Below, one piece after another: positions 24,053 to 32,600 of a DNA stretch of 64,000 nucleotides. The notes beneath the pieces are model-generated. The model had not been told where the DNA came from. It ran no database searches and saw nothing but the letters and a program-made list of their open reading frames with translations. The DNA is taken from contig SVNP01000009.1 in NCBI GenBank assembly GCA_015066805.1, positions 1 through 64,000 of the forward strand, given 5' to 3'. The position numbers and the translations under genes are program-made. How positions within the stretch are numbered: the first letter of the stretch is position 1; each line of letters opens with the position of its first letter. The stretch comes from Ruminococcus sp. (lineage in GTDB: Bacteria > Bacillota > Clostridia > Oscillospirales > Ruminococcaceae).

Positions 24053-25093
24053 ATGGTTGAAATCAAAAATCTGACCAAATACTACGGCGCACATCCCGCC
24101 GTACAGGATATTTCCTTTACCGTGGGTGACCACGAGGTTCTGGGCTTTCTCGGACCTAACGGTGCGGGCAAATCCACCACAATGAATATGATCACCGGCT
24201 GTCTGCCTTCCACTTCCGGCACCGTGCTGGTCGATGGCTACGATATCGCCAAGGAACCCATGGAGGTCAAGCGGCGCATTGGCTATCTGCCGGAGCTGCC
24301 GCCCGTTTACGGCGATATGCGTGTGCGGGACTACCTGCAGTTTGCTGCAGGACTCAAGGGCATCCACCGCAGCAAGCGCAAGAGCGAAGTTGACAATGCA
24401 CTGGAGCGTCTGCGTCTGGCAGATGTACAGAAGCGGCTTATCGGCAACCTTTCCAAGGGCTACCGGCAGCGTGTGGGCTTTGCACAGGCATTGCTGGGCA
24501 GCCCCAAGTTCCTGATCCTGGACGAGCCTACGGTTGGTCTGGACCCCACCCAGGTAATGGAAGTCCGTAACCTGATCACTGCTCTTGCCAAGGAGCATAC
24601 CATTATCTTCTCCACCCATATTCTGGCGGAGGTCAGTGCGGTGTGTCAGCGTGTGGTCATCATCAACAAGGGGCAGATCCGTGCAGTGGATACCATTGAA
24701 AACCTGGCTGCCGCTGCTGAGGGTGATCCTACCATACATATGAAGGTAGAGGGCGACGTGGAAAAGGTCTCTGCCATTATAAATAGTACAGAGGGCGTGC
24801 GGGAGCTGCGTGAGGTGGAGTACATCTCCGCCGGTCTGAACCGTTACAGTGTTGTGATCGCGGGGGATCCCGTGCGGAAGGCTCTGATGACCAAGCTGAT
24901 TGCCGCTGACTGCATGGTGCTGGAGATCTCCTCCGAAAAGACCAGCCTGGAGCAGGTGTTTGTGAAGCTCACCCGTATCGACCGCAAAAAGACTCGTGAC
25001 GAGGAGTTTGAGGAGCTGGCACAAAAGCTGGAGGCTGACCGTCTGGCGGAGGAAGCCGCAAACCCCTATGATGATGAGGAGGTGGCAGACTGA
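24053..25093 (+). CDS. ABC transporter ATP-binding protein (GldA-like)
   Basis: 346 residues. The nucleotide-binding domain has Walker A GPNGAGKST (about 38-46), the Q-loop region GYLPELPPVYGDMRV, signature LSKGYRQRVG, Walker B FLILDEPTVGLD and an H-loop in IIFSTHI. A C-terminal extension of about 120 residues (KVEGDVEKVSAIINSTEG.. IDRKKTRDEEFEELAQKLEADR) ends in a charged coiled-coil-like stretch. This type energises ABC-2 exporters paired with GldF/GldG-like proteins. The stop overlaps the permease start (TGATG), so the four genes to 28759 form an operon. Substrate is unknown. Confidence 0.93.
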   Translation: MVEIKNLTKYYGAHPAVQDISFTVGDHEVLGFLGPNGAGKSTTMNMITGCLPSTSGTVLVDGYDIAKEPMEVKRRIGYLPELPPVYGDMRVRDYLQFAAGLKGIHRSKRKSEVDNALERLRLADVQKRLIGNLSKGYRQRVGFAQALLGSPKFLILDEPTVGLDPTQVMEVRNLITALAKEHTIIFSTHILAEVSAVCQRVVIINKGQIRAVDTIENLAAAAEGDPTIHMKVEGDVEKVSAIINSTEGVRELREVEYISAGLNRYSVVIAGDPVRKALMTKLIAADCMVLEISSEKTSLEQVFVKLTRIDRKKTRDEEFEELAQKLEADRLAEEAANPYDDEEVAD

Positions 25094-25824
25094 TGTTTGC
25101 TTTGTACAAAAAGGAGCTGCAATCCTATTTTTATTCGCCCTTTGCCTATGTGATCTGTGCGCTGTTTATGATGGTATTCTCGCTGAGCTTCATTAACGGC
25201 ATCGGCAATATGGATTCCAACATCTTCAAGTTTTCGTTCTCTAACGTGTTTTACAACAACTTCTTCTACTTTATCTTTATGATCCCCATGCTGACCATGC
25301 GTACCTTTGCAGAAGAACGCAAGAACAACACTGAGACCCTGCTGCTTTCCGCGCCCATTTCCATTCCAAAGATCGTAGCGGCAAAGTACGGTGCTGTCAC
25401 CACCGTGTTCCTGTGCATGATGCTTTGTTCCCTGTTCTTCCCGCTGGTGACTGCGCTGAACGGTACTGTTATCGTAGGCAGCCTGATCTGCGGCTATGTG
25501 GGATTTTTCCTGTGGGGCATGGTGTGTATCGCCATCGGCGTGATGATCTCCGCCACCACCGATAACCCCATTCTGGCAGCAGTGCTGGGTGAAGCGGCCA
25601 TGATCCTTGTGATCTTTTTGGATAACTTCACTGCCTCTTCTCTGGTACAGTCGATGCCTGCTGTGGCAAAGATCTTTCGCTGGTTCTCTACCGAAGCCCG
25701 CTTTATCAACTTTTCTCAGGGCTTGTTCGGCGTGGATGATCTGGTGTTCTTCCTTTCCTTGACCCTTGTGGTGCTGGCATGGACCGTCATCATCATTGAA
25801 AAACGCCGCTGGAGCCGCGGTTGA
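25093..25824 (+). CDS. ABC-2 type permease (GldF-like)
   Basis: This 243-residue integral membrane protein has six predicted hydrophobic segments. It begins MFALYKKELQSYFYSPFAYVICALFMMVFSL and contains MLTMRTFAEERKNNTETLLLSAPIS, the typical ABC-2/GldF motif near the second helix. It pairs with the ATP-binding protein just upstream (1-bp overlap) and with the GldG-like protein downstream. In Bacteroidetes such proteins assist gliding motility. In Firmicutes the pair is common, its cargo is unknown, and nothing here suggests motility. The start codon is set by the TGATG overlap and GAGGAGG in the upstream gene's end. Confidence 0.92.
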   Translation: MFALYKKELQSYFYSPFAYVICALFMMVFSLSFINGIGNMDSNIFKFSFSNVFYNNFFYFIFMIPMLTMRTFAEERKNNTETLLLSAPISIPKIVAAKYGAVTTVFLCMMLCSLFFPLVTALNGTVIVGSLICGYVGFFLWGMVCIAIGVMISATTDNPILAAVLGEAAMILVIFLDNFTASSLVQSMPAVAKIFRWFSTEARFINFSQGLFGVDDLVFFLSLTLVVLAWTVIIIEKRRWSRG

Positions 25825-25847
25825 TCCCGAAACAGGAGGAAATTTGC

Positions 25848-27350
25848 ATGAAAACTGTGGATATTCACAGCAAGAATAAAAAGTTTACCGCCATTGCATG
25901 GGCATTGGCTGCCCTGATGCTGGCGGTGATGATCCCGCTGAACCTGATTTTCGGGCGGCTGGATCTGAACATTGATATGACCCAGAACAGTATGTACACC
26001 CTGACCAAAACCACTACCGATTATCTGGATTCTCTGGATCAGCAGGGGGTTGTGGTGGATGTGTACTTTCTGACTCCCATGGAGCAGTTGGAGGGAGAGG
26101 TGGAGGTGCTGGCTCTGTACCAGACTCTGCTTGCCTATGACGAGTATGACTGCTTCAATCTGATTGATATTGATCCCGATACCGAGCCGCAGGCTCTGAA
26201 GGATCTGAATCCCGACGGCTTCTATAATCTCAGCGATGGTGACTTTATGTTCGTTTACGGCGATATGGTGAAGCGTATGCCCGGTAAGCTGATGTACACC
26301 TACGCCTATGAAACCGACGAAGCTACCGGCAGTCAGAGCGTGGTTTCCGCATCCTTTAATGCGGAAAACTACTTCACCGGTGCCATGAAATCCGTGGTGG
26401 AGGGCATGGAGCCTACCGTGTATTTCCTGGAAGGCCATGGCGAGATCCCTCTGAGCAAAATGAGCAGGCTGCAGGCAAACCTGGGCAACTATAACTACGG
26501 TGCCAAGCAGCTCAATCTGAAAAATGCTGATGCCGTGCCCGATGATGCCTGCATCCTTATGGTGGCAGGCCCCACCACCGATATTACCGACGAGGAATAC
26601 GAGAAGATCTCCGATTTTCTGGATAAGGGCGGCAACATCACTCTGCTGATGACCCCCAACGATGCAGAGCTTTCCTACAAGAATCTCACAGCACTGATGG
26701 GTGAATTCTGCATCGGCATGGAGTACAACCGCATTTATGAAACCGACAGCGCACGTCACGTTTCCGGCAATCCCTACATCTTTATGTGTGATCTGGTCCC
26801 TGCCGGCGACAATGCTGACACCGATCTGACCGGCGCACTGCTGGAGGACAAGAGCATTCTCACCTATATGCCCGCTTCCCGCAGCTTTTACAGTATGTTC
26901 GGCAGCAATTACGATACCCTGAACATGGATACGCTGCTTGCTACCGCCAATACCGCCTATGCAGAGCCTTTCGGCGGAACCTTTGAAGACCCTGAGGCCA
27001 TTGAGGGTCAGGAGCTGTATCTGGCTATGTATTCCGAGGACACCATGCGTATCAACAAGGAAACCAAGGAAGGCGCAAAAATGGCAGTGTTCGGTTCCGC
27101 AGAGTTTTTGACCGACGATGCCATGAAGACCGATTACTACATTCACCCCGTAAACCTGTTTCTTTCCACCATTACCTGGATGTACAACAGCGACGTGGAT
27201 ATGAACATCGACAACAAGGACAAGACGTTTGACAGCCTGAAGGTCAACAGCGAGGAGGCTGCAACAGGATACATCGCTCTGTTTGTGGCAGTGCCCTGCG
27301 CCATCGCTCTTGTGGGCGTTATCATCTGGCTGAGGAGGAAGGACGCATGA
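25848..27350 (+). CDS. GldG-like ABC transporter auxiliary protein
   Basis: This 500-residue protein has one TM helix near the N-terminus (IAWALAALMLAVMIPLNLIF), a large extracytoplasmic region and a second TM near the C-terminus (GYIALFVAVPCAIALVGVIIWL). The soluble part has the GldG_N/ABC_transp_aux features: LTKTTTDYLDSLDQQGVVVDVYFL, TVYFLEGHGEIPL and FLDKGGNITLLMTPND. The start at 25848 follows CAGGAGGAA; an in-frame TTG at 25821 has none. It overlaps the next gene by ATGA. It probably forms a membrane complex with the two upstream proteins; the role is inferred from the family. Confidence 0.88.
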   Translation: MKTVDIHSKNKKFTAIAWALAALMLAVMIPLNLIFGRLDLNIDMTQNSMYTLTKTTTDYLDSLDQQGVVVDVYFLTPMEQLEGEVEVLALYQTLLAYDEYDCFNLIDIDPDTEPQALKDLNPDGFYNLSDGDFMFVYGDMVKRMPGKLMYTYAYETDEATGSQSVVSASFNAENYFTGAMKSVVEGMEPTVYFLEGHGEIPLSKMSRLQANLGNYNYGAKQLNLKNADAVPDDACILMVAGPTTDITDEEYEKISDFLDKGGNITLLMTPNDAELSYKNLTALMGEFCIGMEYNRIYETDSARHVSGNPYIFMCDLVPAGDNADTDLTGALLEDKSILTYMPASRSFYSMFGSNYDTLNMDTLLATANTAYAEPFGGTFEDPEAIEGQELYLAMYSEDTMRINKETKEGAKMAVFGSAEFLTDDAMKTDYYIHPVNLFLSTITWMYNSDVDMNIDNKDKTFDSLKVNSEEAATGYIALFVAVPCAIALVGVIIWLRRKDA

Positions 27351-28759
27351 AGCCCATTCGCTGGATCATTGCCCTGATTGTGGCCGTTGTCGCTCTGTGT
27401 GCGATCTATTTTGTGGTGGATCGTCAGGCCGACGACAAGGAAAAACGGCAGCAGGCAGGCGCAGCCAAAACCCTCTTTGATTTTGAAAGCAGCACGGTCA
27501 CCCGCATCACACTGGAAAATGAAGATGGCTATTTTGCCTTTGACTGGGATATGACCAACGGCACCTGGCAGCTTTCCAGTGCGGATCAGTTCAGCTTCAA
27601 TACCTATGCTGTTTCCACCATCTGCAATTATTTCAGCGAGCTTTCTTCCGAAAAGACCGTTGTTTTTGATTGCGACAACACCGCCGTCTACGGTTTTGAT
27701 TCGCCCACTGTTTTGAAGGCCTATACCACCGATAAAGGCGAGGATGCACCCTATATCCTGTATGTAGGCGACAGCACCCCTACCTATGATGCCTACTACG
27801 CCATGGTGCCCGGCTCCAATGATGTATACACCATCGGCTATACCCAGGGCTCTATCTTCTGCGCCGACAAGAATATGCTGAAGAACACTTATCTGTTTGA
27901 TACTTTCAGCACATTGGTGGATTACTGTGAGATCATAGCCGATGACGAAACGGTGTTCCGTCTGGAGCGTGACGAGGATACGATGTGGCACATGACTGCT
28001 CCCAGATCCTATGGTGTGTACAACTCTGCCGTTACCGAGCTGATGGATACGCTGGTGCGTGTACAGGTGGATTCCTTTGTGGAGGAAAACCCCGATGATC
28101 TGGCACAGTATGGTCTGGATGATCCCAAGTATACCCTGAAGCTGCGTGGTATCATCAACGGGCAGCAGGTGTACCGTGAGCTGTTGTTCGGTGACATGAT
28201 CACCGATAACGACAACGAAACCCAGATGTACGGTTACCTTTCGGACAGCAAGCAGGTGTTCATCATCACCGCAGCGGCAGTCAGCTTCTTGAAGGCGGGT
28301 GCCATTGATTATGTGTTCCCCTACTGCGTGAACGTGGATGTTGCCGATCTGTCCCGTGTGGAGATCGACATGGGTGATGTGTATGATCTGAACGAAACCA
28401 TGTACCTGGATTACGCCAATGAGCAGTATGCACTGGGCAATGTGGATATTGATGCTTACGATGACGATGACATCATGACCCTGTACCAGAACTTCTTCCG
28501 TGCGGTCAGCAACCTGAAGTTTACTGCCATGGATCTGGATGCCGTACCTCAGGGCGAGGCCGCAATTACCATCCGCTACGTTCATCTGGACGGCAGTGAA
28601 ACCGTTTTGACCTTTATTCCCGAGGCGGAAAACAACTTCTACCTGATGATCAACGGAGAATATACCGGTCTGACCGTGCGCCTGAATCGCTTTACAGGCA
28701 GCTCCGGCATGGTGCTGAGCTATGAAGCACTGCTGAAGGGCCTGAAGGAGGCAAAGTAA
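27347..28759 (+). CDS. DUF4340 domain protein of the Gld-type ABC operon
   Basis: This 470-residue protein has one N-terminal membrane anchor (IRWIIALIVAVVALCAIYFVV) and a large extracytoplasmic domain. The repeating pattern (TRITLENEDGYFAFDWDMTNGTWQLSS.., VFRLERDEDTMWHMTAPRSYG, RVEIDMGDVYDL) is that of DUF4340, whose repeats bind unknown ligands. It overlaps GldG-like ORF by four bases, and DUF4340 genes usually end such operons. A strong terminator follows. Its role in the complex is not known, although co-location suggests it contacts the exported substrate or the wall. Confidence 0.88.
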   Translation: MKPIRWIIALIVAVVALCAIYFVVDRQADDKEKRQQAGAAKTLFDFESSTVTRITLENEDGYFAFDWDMTNGTWQLSSADQFSFNTYAVSTICNYFSELSSEKTVVFDCDNTAVYGFDSPTVLKAYTTDKGEDAPYILYVGDSTPTYDAYYAMVPGSNDVYTIGYTQGSIFCADKNMLKNTYLFDTFSTLVDYCEIIADDETVFRLERDEDTMWHMTAPRSYGVYNSAVTELMDTLVRVQVDSFVEENPDDLAQYGLDDPKYTLKLRGIINGQQVYRELLFGDMITDNDNETQMYGYLSDSKQVFIITAAAVSFLKAGAIDYVFPYCVNVDVADLSRVEIDMGDVYDLNETMYLDYANEQYALGNVDIDAYDDDDIMTLYQNFFRAVSNLKFTAMDLDAVPQGEAAITIRYVHLDGSETVLTFIPEAENNFYLMINGEYTGLTVRLNRFTGSSGMVLSYEALLKGLKEAK

Positions 28760-28774
28760 TTCTTTTGTGTGTCG

Positions 28775-28810
28775 AAAACGCCGTATCCAAGTTTGGGATA
28801 CGGCGTTTTT
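28775..28810 (+). terminator. Terminator of the ABC operon
   Basis: AAAACGCCGTATCC-6 nt-GGGATACGGCGTTTTT. Confidence 0.92.
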
Positions 28811-28812
28811 CG

Positions 28813-28841
28813 TTGACATCCTGCGGTGAATATGGTACAAT
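28813..28841 (+). promoter_or_regulatory. Promoter of the DUF4129-like gene
   Basis: TTGACA (28813-28818) and TACAAT (28836-28841) are separated by 17 bp, immediately after the preceding terminator. Confidence 0.8.
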
Positions 28842-28870
28842 GAAATCAACGAAATGAAAGGAGGATGCCT

Positions 28871-30208
28871 GTGCCCGTTTTGTATTTGCTGCCTGAGCTT
28901 TTCGGGCTGATTTCCCGCATACTTTGCCTGTGGCCGATCTGGGTGGTGGTGCTGCGGTTTGCATCCCCCTATGGAAATACACCGTTTTTCTGTTACAGCA
29001 TATTGCTGCTGTGTGGAATGCTGCCTGCCTTCTTGGGAAGATTTACCCGTATGGGTCAAAGCCGTAGTGTGCGTATGGTGATTTCCTGTGCGGCTGCTGT
29101 TGCCGGTGCGCTGCTGTGCCGTGGGCAGATCGGCAATACGGCTGGGGTGATGCTTTCGGTTATCACTGCATTGTACGGAAACAGTGCGGCGCAGAAGGAA
29201 TCCGATGCATTGTTTGACGGCCACAGCTTTGTGGGATACTTAACGCTGGAGACTCTTTCCCTGATTTTGCTTGAAGTGGTGGAGCTGCCTGTTTCCATGG
29301 CATGGGCCTTAGGCGTTACCGCTTATCAGAGTGTGGTGTTTCTGGTGCTTGCCAACCGATATCATCTGCTGCGGCTGGTAAACCGCCGCAGTGACGGCAC
29401 TTTGCCCATTCCTGCGGAGATCCGCAAGCATAACAGCCGTCTGCTGATGGGGATCATACTGGGCTGCGTATGCGTGTTTTTGTTGCGTAAGCCCGTGATC
29501 GTTCTGCTGAACGGTATGCTGGATGGCGTGCTGTTTCTGTTGGGGCTGCTGGGCAAAGCATTGGTCTCGTTGATTCATCTGATGGGTGGCAGCGCACCGG
29601 CACAGCCTTCGGACAGCCCCTCGGATACGCCCCCTGCACCTATGCCCTATGGGGAGGGGAATCCGTGGTGGTCGCTGCTGTATCTGCTGTTGATTCCCTT
29701 GATCCTTTTGGCATGGCATGGAGTATTCCGTGGTTGGTTTTCCGATTTTCTGGAAGCTTTGCGGCAGAAAATGGGTCGGCATTCCTCACGCAGCCGCACG
29801 GAGCAGCATACCACTACCGGAGAGTACGAGGATGTGGAAACGATTTGTGAGGTTTCGGAGCGGGAAACGGCAGATGCGCTCCGAAGCTGGAAAAAAGCTT
29901 ACCGCCACTGGAAAAAACTGCCCGATACAGAGGAAAAGCTGTGCAGCGGCTATGGATTGCTGCTGACGGCTCCCGCATGGAACGAGGAAAGACCGTTGGC
30001 TTCCGATACACCTTTGGAGATCCTGCAAAAGGGCAGAGCGACCCTGCCTGCGGATACCTGCGAGGCACTTTCCGTGCTGACGGAGGATTATCAGATCACA
30101 CGGTATGGCAATACGCCTATGCCGCCCCGTACCATAGGGGAGCTGGAGCTCCTGCTGCAAAAGGCAGCGGCAAGGCCTGTATCACATGGAAAACGAACAG
30201 GATCGTAA
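28871..30208 (+). CDS. Polytopic membrane protein with DUF4129-like C-terminal domain
   Basis: About 445 residues. The N-terminal half has some eight hydrophobic segments to about 245, followed by a Ser/Pro-rich loop, one more TM (WWSLLYLLLIPLILLAWHGVF) and a soluble C-terminus. The tail (SWKKAYRHWKKLPDTEEKLCSGYGLLL.., DTPLEILQKG, LTEDYQITRYG) matches the pattern of DUF4129, common in membrane proteins near transglutaminases. AAAGGAGG abuts the ATG at 28865, so GTG at 28871 (6-nt spacing) is the likely start. Function is unknown; it may share a transcript with the GH3 gene 52 bp downstream. Confidence 0.78.
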   Translation: MPVLYLLPELFGLISRILCLWPIWVVVLRFASPYGNTPFFCYSILLLCGMLPAFLGRFTRMGQSRSVRMVISCAAAVAGALLCRGQIGNTAGVMLSVITALYGNSAAQKESDALFDGHSFVGYLTLETLSLILLEVVELPVSMAWALGVTAYQSVVFLVLANRYHLLRLVNRRSDGTLPIPAEIRKHNSRLLMGIILGCVCVFLLRKPVIVLLNGMLDGVLFLLGLLGKALVSLIHLMGGSAPAQPSDSPSDTPPAPMPYGEGNPWWSLLYLLLIPLILLAWHGVFRGWFSDFLEALRQKMGRHSSRSRTEQHTTTGEYEDVETICEVSERETADALRSWKKAYRHWKKLPDTEEKLCSGYGLLLTAPAWNEERPLASDTPLEILQKGRATLPADTCEALSVLTEDYQITRYGNTPMPPRTIGELELLLQKAAARPVSHGKRTGS

Positions 30209-30260
30209 CGAGAAAAAAGCGTTTCACAACTTTCAAATTGATATGCAAGGAGGATGAACG

Positions 30261-32549
30261 ATGTCTGAACAGAATCAAAAGCTGACCCCACAGCAGCAGA
30301 TCCGACTGGTGGGCGGCGGGTCGTTTTTCGGCTCTGCCCATATGCCCGAGGCGGGTATTCCACGGCTGCAATTGCTGGATGGCGGCACGGGCATGAACTT
30401 TGAACAGCTTTTCGGGGATTTTTTGAGCTTCGCCGGCAAAGGCGGCATCGGAAGCGATGCTTTGCGGGCGGTACTGGCACATTTTTACACACCGGAGCAG
30501 CTCCCCAATGAGGATTCCAAAGCCCTGTATGAATGGATCTATGCAAGGCTGAAGGAGCGTTTTCCCTCTATGACACCGCCCGGATGCTATCCTCCCGGTA
30601 TTTTGCTGGGTGCCACATGGAATCCTGAGGTGATTGAAGCGGTAGGCGAAGCATTGGGCACGGAGGCCTCTGCCTATGGTGTGAATGTTCTGCTGGGTAC
30701 ACCCAATGTGAATCTGCACAGAGATGTACGCAACGGCAGATTGTTTGAGGGCTATTCTGAGGATCCCTGCGTGGTGGCTGCTTTGGCACCCTCTATGGTC
30801 AGAGGTGTGCAGAAGTTCGGTGTAGCTGCCAATGTGAAGCATTTTGCTGCCAATAATCAGGAAACCAACCGTCTGGGCATCAATGAAATGATCCCCGAGC
30901 GTGCGCTGCATGAGCTGTACTATCCCGGCTTCCGTGCCTGTGTAGATGCAGGTGTGGCTACGGTGATGAGTGCCTATAACCGCATCAATGGTGTACCCTG
31001 CACCGAAAATCACGCCCTGCTTACGGAGCTGCTCCGTGATGAATGGGGCTTTGATGGCCTTGTGATGTCCGATTGGGGTGCGGTATATCATCCTGCGGCG
31101 GCTGTCAATGCAGGCAATGATCTGCAAATGCCGGGGCCTGTTTCTCCCGATGCTTTGACGGCTGCGCTGGCAGATGGTTCTCTGGATCCTGCGGCGTTGG
31201 AGCGTTCCGCACAGCGGATGCTGCGGCTGACAGAGCGTTATGCCCGTCCCGCACAGGGCGAGATCTCCGAGGAGATCACCGACAAAGCCGCCTATGATGC
31301 CGCTGCTGAGGGTATTGTGATGCTGAAAAATAAAGGCGGCTGCTGTCCCCTTGCAGCGGAAACACATCTGGCACTGTACGGCAAACATGCCGAATGGCTT
31401 CTGACCTGCGGAGAAGGCAGCGCGGGGATCCATACCACCCGAAATATCGGGCTGGCAGATGCACTTGCTTGCCGATTTGCATCTGTTGCGCTGCATACCA
31501 TGCCGCAAACAGCAGATGCACTGGTGTATGTATACGGTCTGCCGGGGCAGGAGGGCAATGATCTGAAAACCATTGGCGTACGGAAGGAGGTTTCCGAAGA
31601 ATGGGAAATCCTTCTTGCAGAGGCCGAAGCCAAGGGCATGAAGAAAATTCTGCTGCTGAATGTGGCGGCACCTGTGGCTCTGGGAGAGTGGGAGCAGCGG
31701 TTTGATGCTGTATTCTGCTTATGGCTGCCGGGTATGCAGGGTGCCAATGCCATTGCGGATATTCTTTGCGGTAAGGTGAATCCCAGTGGCAAGCTGCCTC
31801 TTTCCTGGCCGAAATGCTTGGAGCAGATGCCCACCTATCTGAATTTCCCCGGGGATGGCATGCAGGTCTGCTACGGAGAAGGCATTTTTGTGGGCTACCG
31901 CTGGTATGATAAACGAGAGCTGGCACCTTTGTATCCCTTTGGCCATGGATTGTCTTACAGTGATTTTACGGTAGATGCCATTACGTCTGATCGCAGCTTA
32001 TTTGCCGATGCCCTTCATGTGACAGTGACTGTGACCAATCACAGCCGGCAAGACGGCAAAACCGTGGTGCAGCTCTATGTGACGGATCCTTACAGCACCC
32101 TGACTAAGCCTGTGCGGGAGCTGAAAGCCTTCCGCAAGATCATGGTAGCCGCCGGCAGTACAGAACAAGTCACTTTTTCGCTTTCTGTGCAGGATTTTGC
32201 AAGCTATGACCCTGATCTGCATACATGGGTGACGGAAGAGGGCGAATATGTGCTTTCAGCAGGCTTATCTTCCCGTGAGATACAGGCAAGCTGTACGGTT
32301 TATGCAGATGTGTGTTCCCCCTACACCTATGGCAAAAACACCTCGGTAAAGGTGATGATGGAAACAGAGCCGCTGCGAGAGATGGTCAAAGCCTTCTTTG
32401 TGCAGCACTCCATGCCGTGGCCGGCGATGCTCAGCTCCTACGAGTACACACCACAGGATAAAGTTTCCAAGATTCTGGGCGATTGCGGTTGCGATCCCCG
32501 GCAGGCGGCAGTGCTTTACCGGCAGATGTCTGCTGTGGAAAAGCCATAA
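30261..32549 (+). CDS. Cytoplasmic GH3 beta-glucosidase/beta-xylosidase
   Basis: 762 residues with no signal peptide. The GH3 N-terminal barrel has KHFAANNQE (193-201) and the nucleophile Asp271 in GLVMSDWGAVYH. The C-terminal alpha/beta sandwich (about 310-550) includes LWLPGMQGANAIADILCGKVNPSGKLPLSWP, and a fibronectin III-like domain follows (VTVTNHSRQDGKTVVQLYVTDP). An ~80-residue tail (ETEPLREMVKAFFVQHSMPW) closes the protein. GH3 enzymes remove terminal glucose or xylose from oligosaccharides, here imported cello- or xylo-oligosaccharides. Sugar specificity cannot be told. AAGGAGG precedes the start. Confidence 0.93.
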   Translation: MSEQNQKLTPQQQIRLVGGGSFFGSAHMPEAGIPRLQLLDGGTGMNFEQLFGDFLSFAGKGGIGSDALRAVLAHFYTPEQLPNEDSKALYEWIYARLKERFPSMTPPGCYPPGILLGATWNPEVIEAVGEALGTEASAYGVNVLLGTPNVNLHRDVRNGRLFEGYSEDPCVVAALAPSMVRGVQKFGVAANVKHFAANNQETNRLGINEMIPERALHELYYPGFRACVDAGVATVMSAYNRINGVPCTENHALLTELLRDEWGFDGLVMSDWGAVYHPAAAVNAGNDLQMPGPVSPDALTAALADGSLDPAALERSAQRMLRLTERYARPAQGEISEEITDKAAYDAAAEGIVMLKNKGGCCPLAAETHLALYGKHAEWLLTCGEGSAGIHTTRNIGLADALACRFASVALHTMPQTADALVYVYGLPGQEGNDLKTIGVRKEVSEEWEILLAEAEAKGMKKILLLNVAAPVALGEWEQRFDAVFCLWLPGMQGANAIADILCGKVNPSGKLPLSWPKCLEQMPTYLNFPGDGMQVCYGEGIFVGYRWYDKRELAPLYPFGHGLSYSDFTVDAITSDRSLFADALHVTVTVTNHSRQDGKTVVQLYVTDPYSTLTKPVRELKAFRKIMVAAGSTEQVTFSLSVQDFASYDPDLHTWVTEEGEYVLSAGLSSREIQASCTVYADVCSPYTYGKNTSVKVMMETEPLREMVKAFFVQHSMPWPAMLSSYEYTPQDKVSKILGDCGCDPRQAAVLYRQMSAVEKP

Positions 32550-32556
32550 CCGAATA

Positions 32557-32592
32557 AAACGGCTCCCGATGGATCATCGGAAGCCGTTTTTT
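32557..32592. terminator. Bidirectional terminator between GH3 and gatB
   Basis: AAAACGGCT(C)CCGATG..CATCGG(A)AGCCGTTTTTT has A- and T-runs on both sides, suiting the two converging genes. Confidence 0.85.
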
Positions 32593-32600
32593 GTATGCAA

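Noticed and set aside
23533-24078. 181-codon frame in the GH48-ABC intergenic region
   Set aside because: It crosses the consensus GH48 promoter, has no ribosome binding site and matches no family.
27143-29224. 693-codon open frame on the minus strand
   Set aside because: It runs antisense through two overlapping genes, their terminator and the next promoter, so it cannot be a normal gene.
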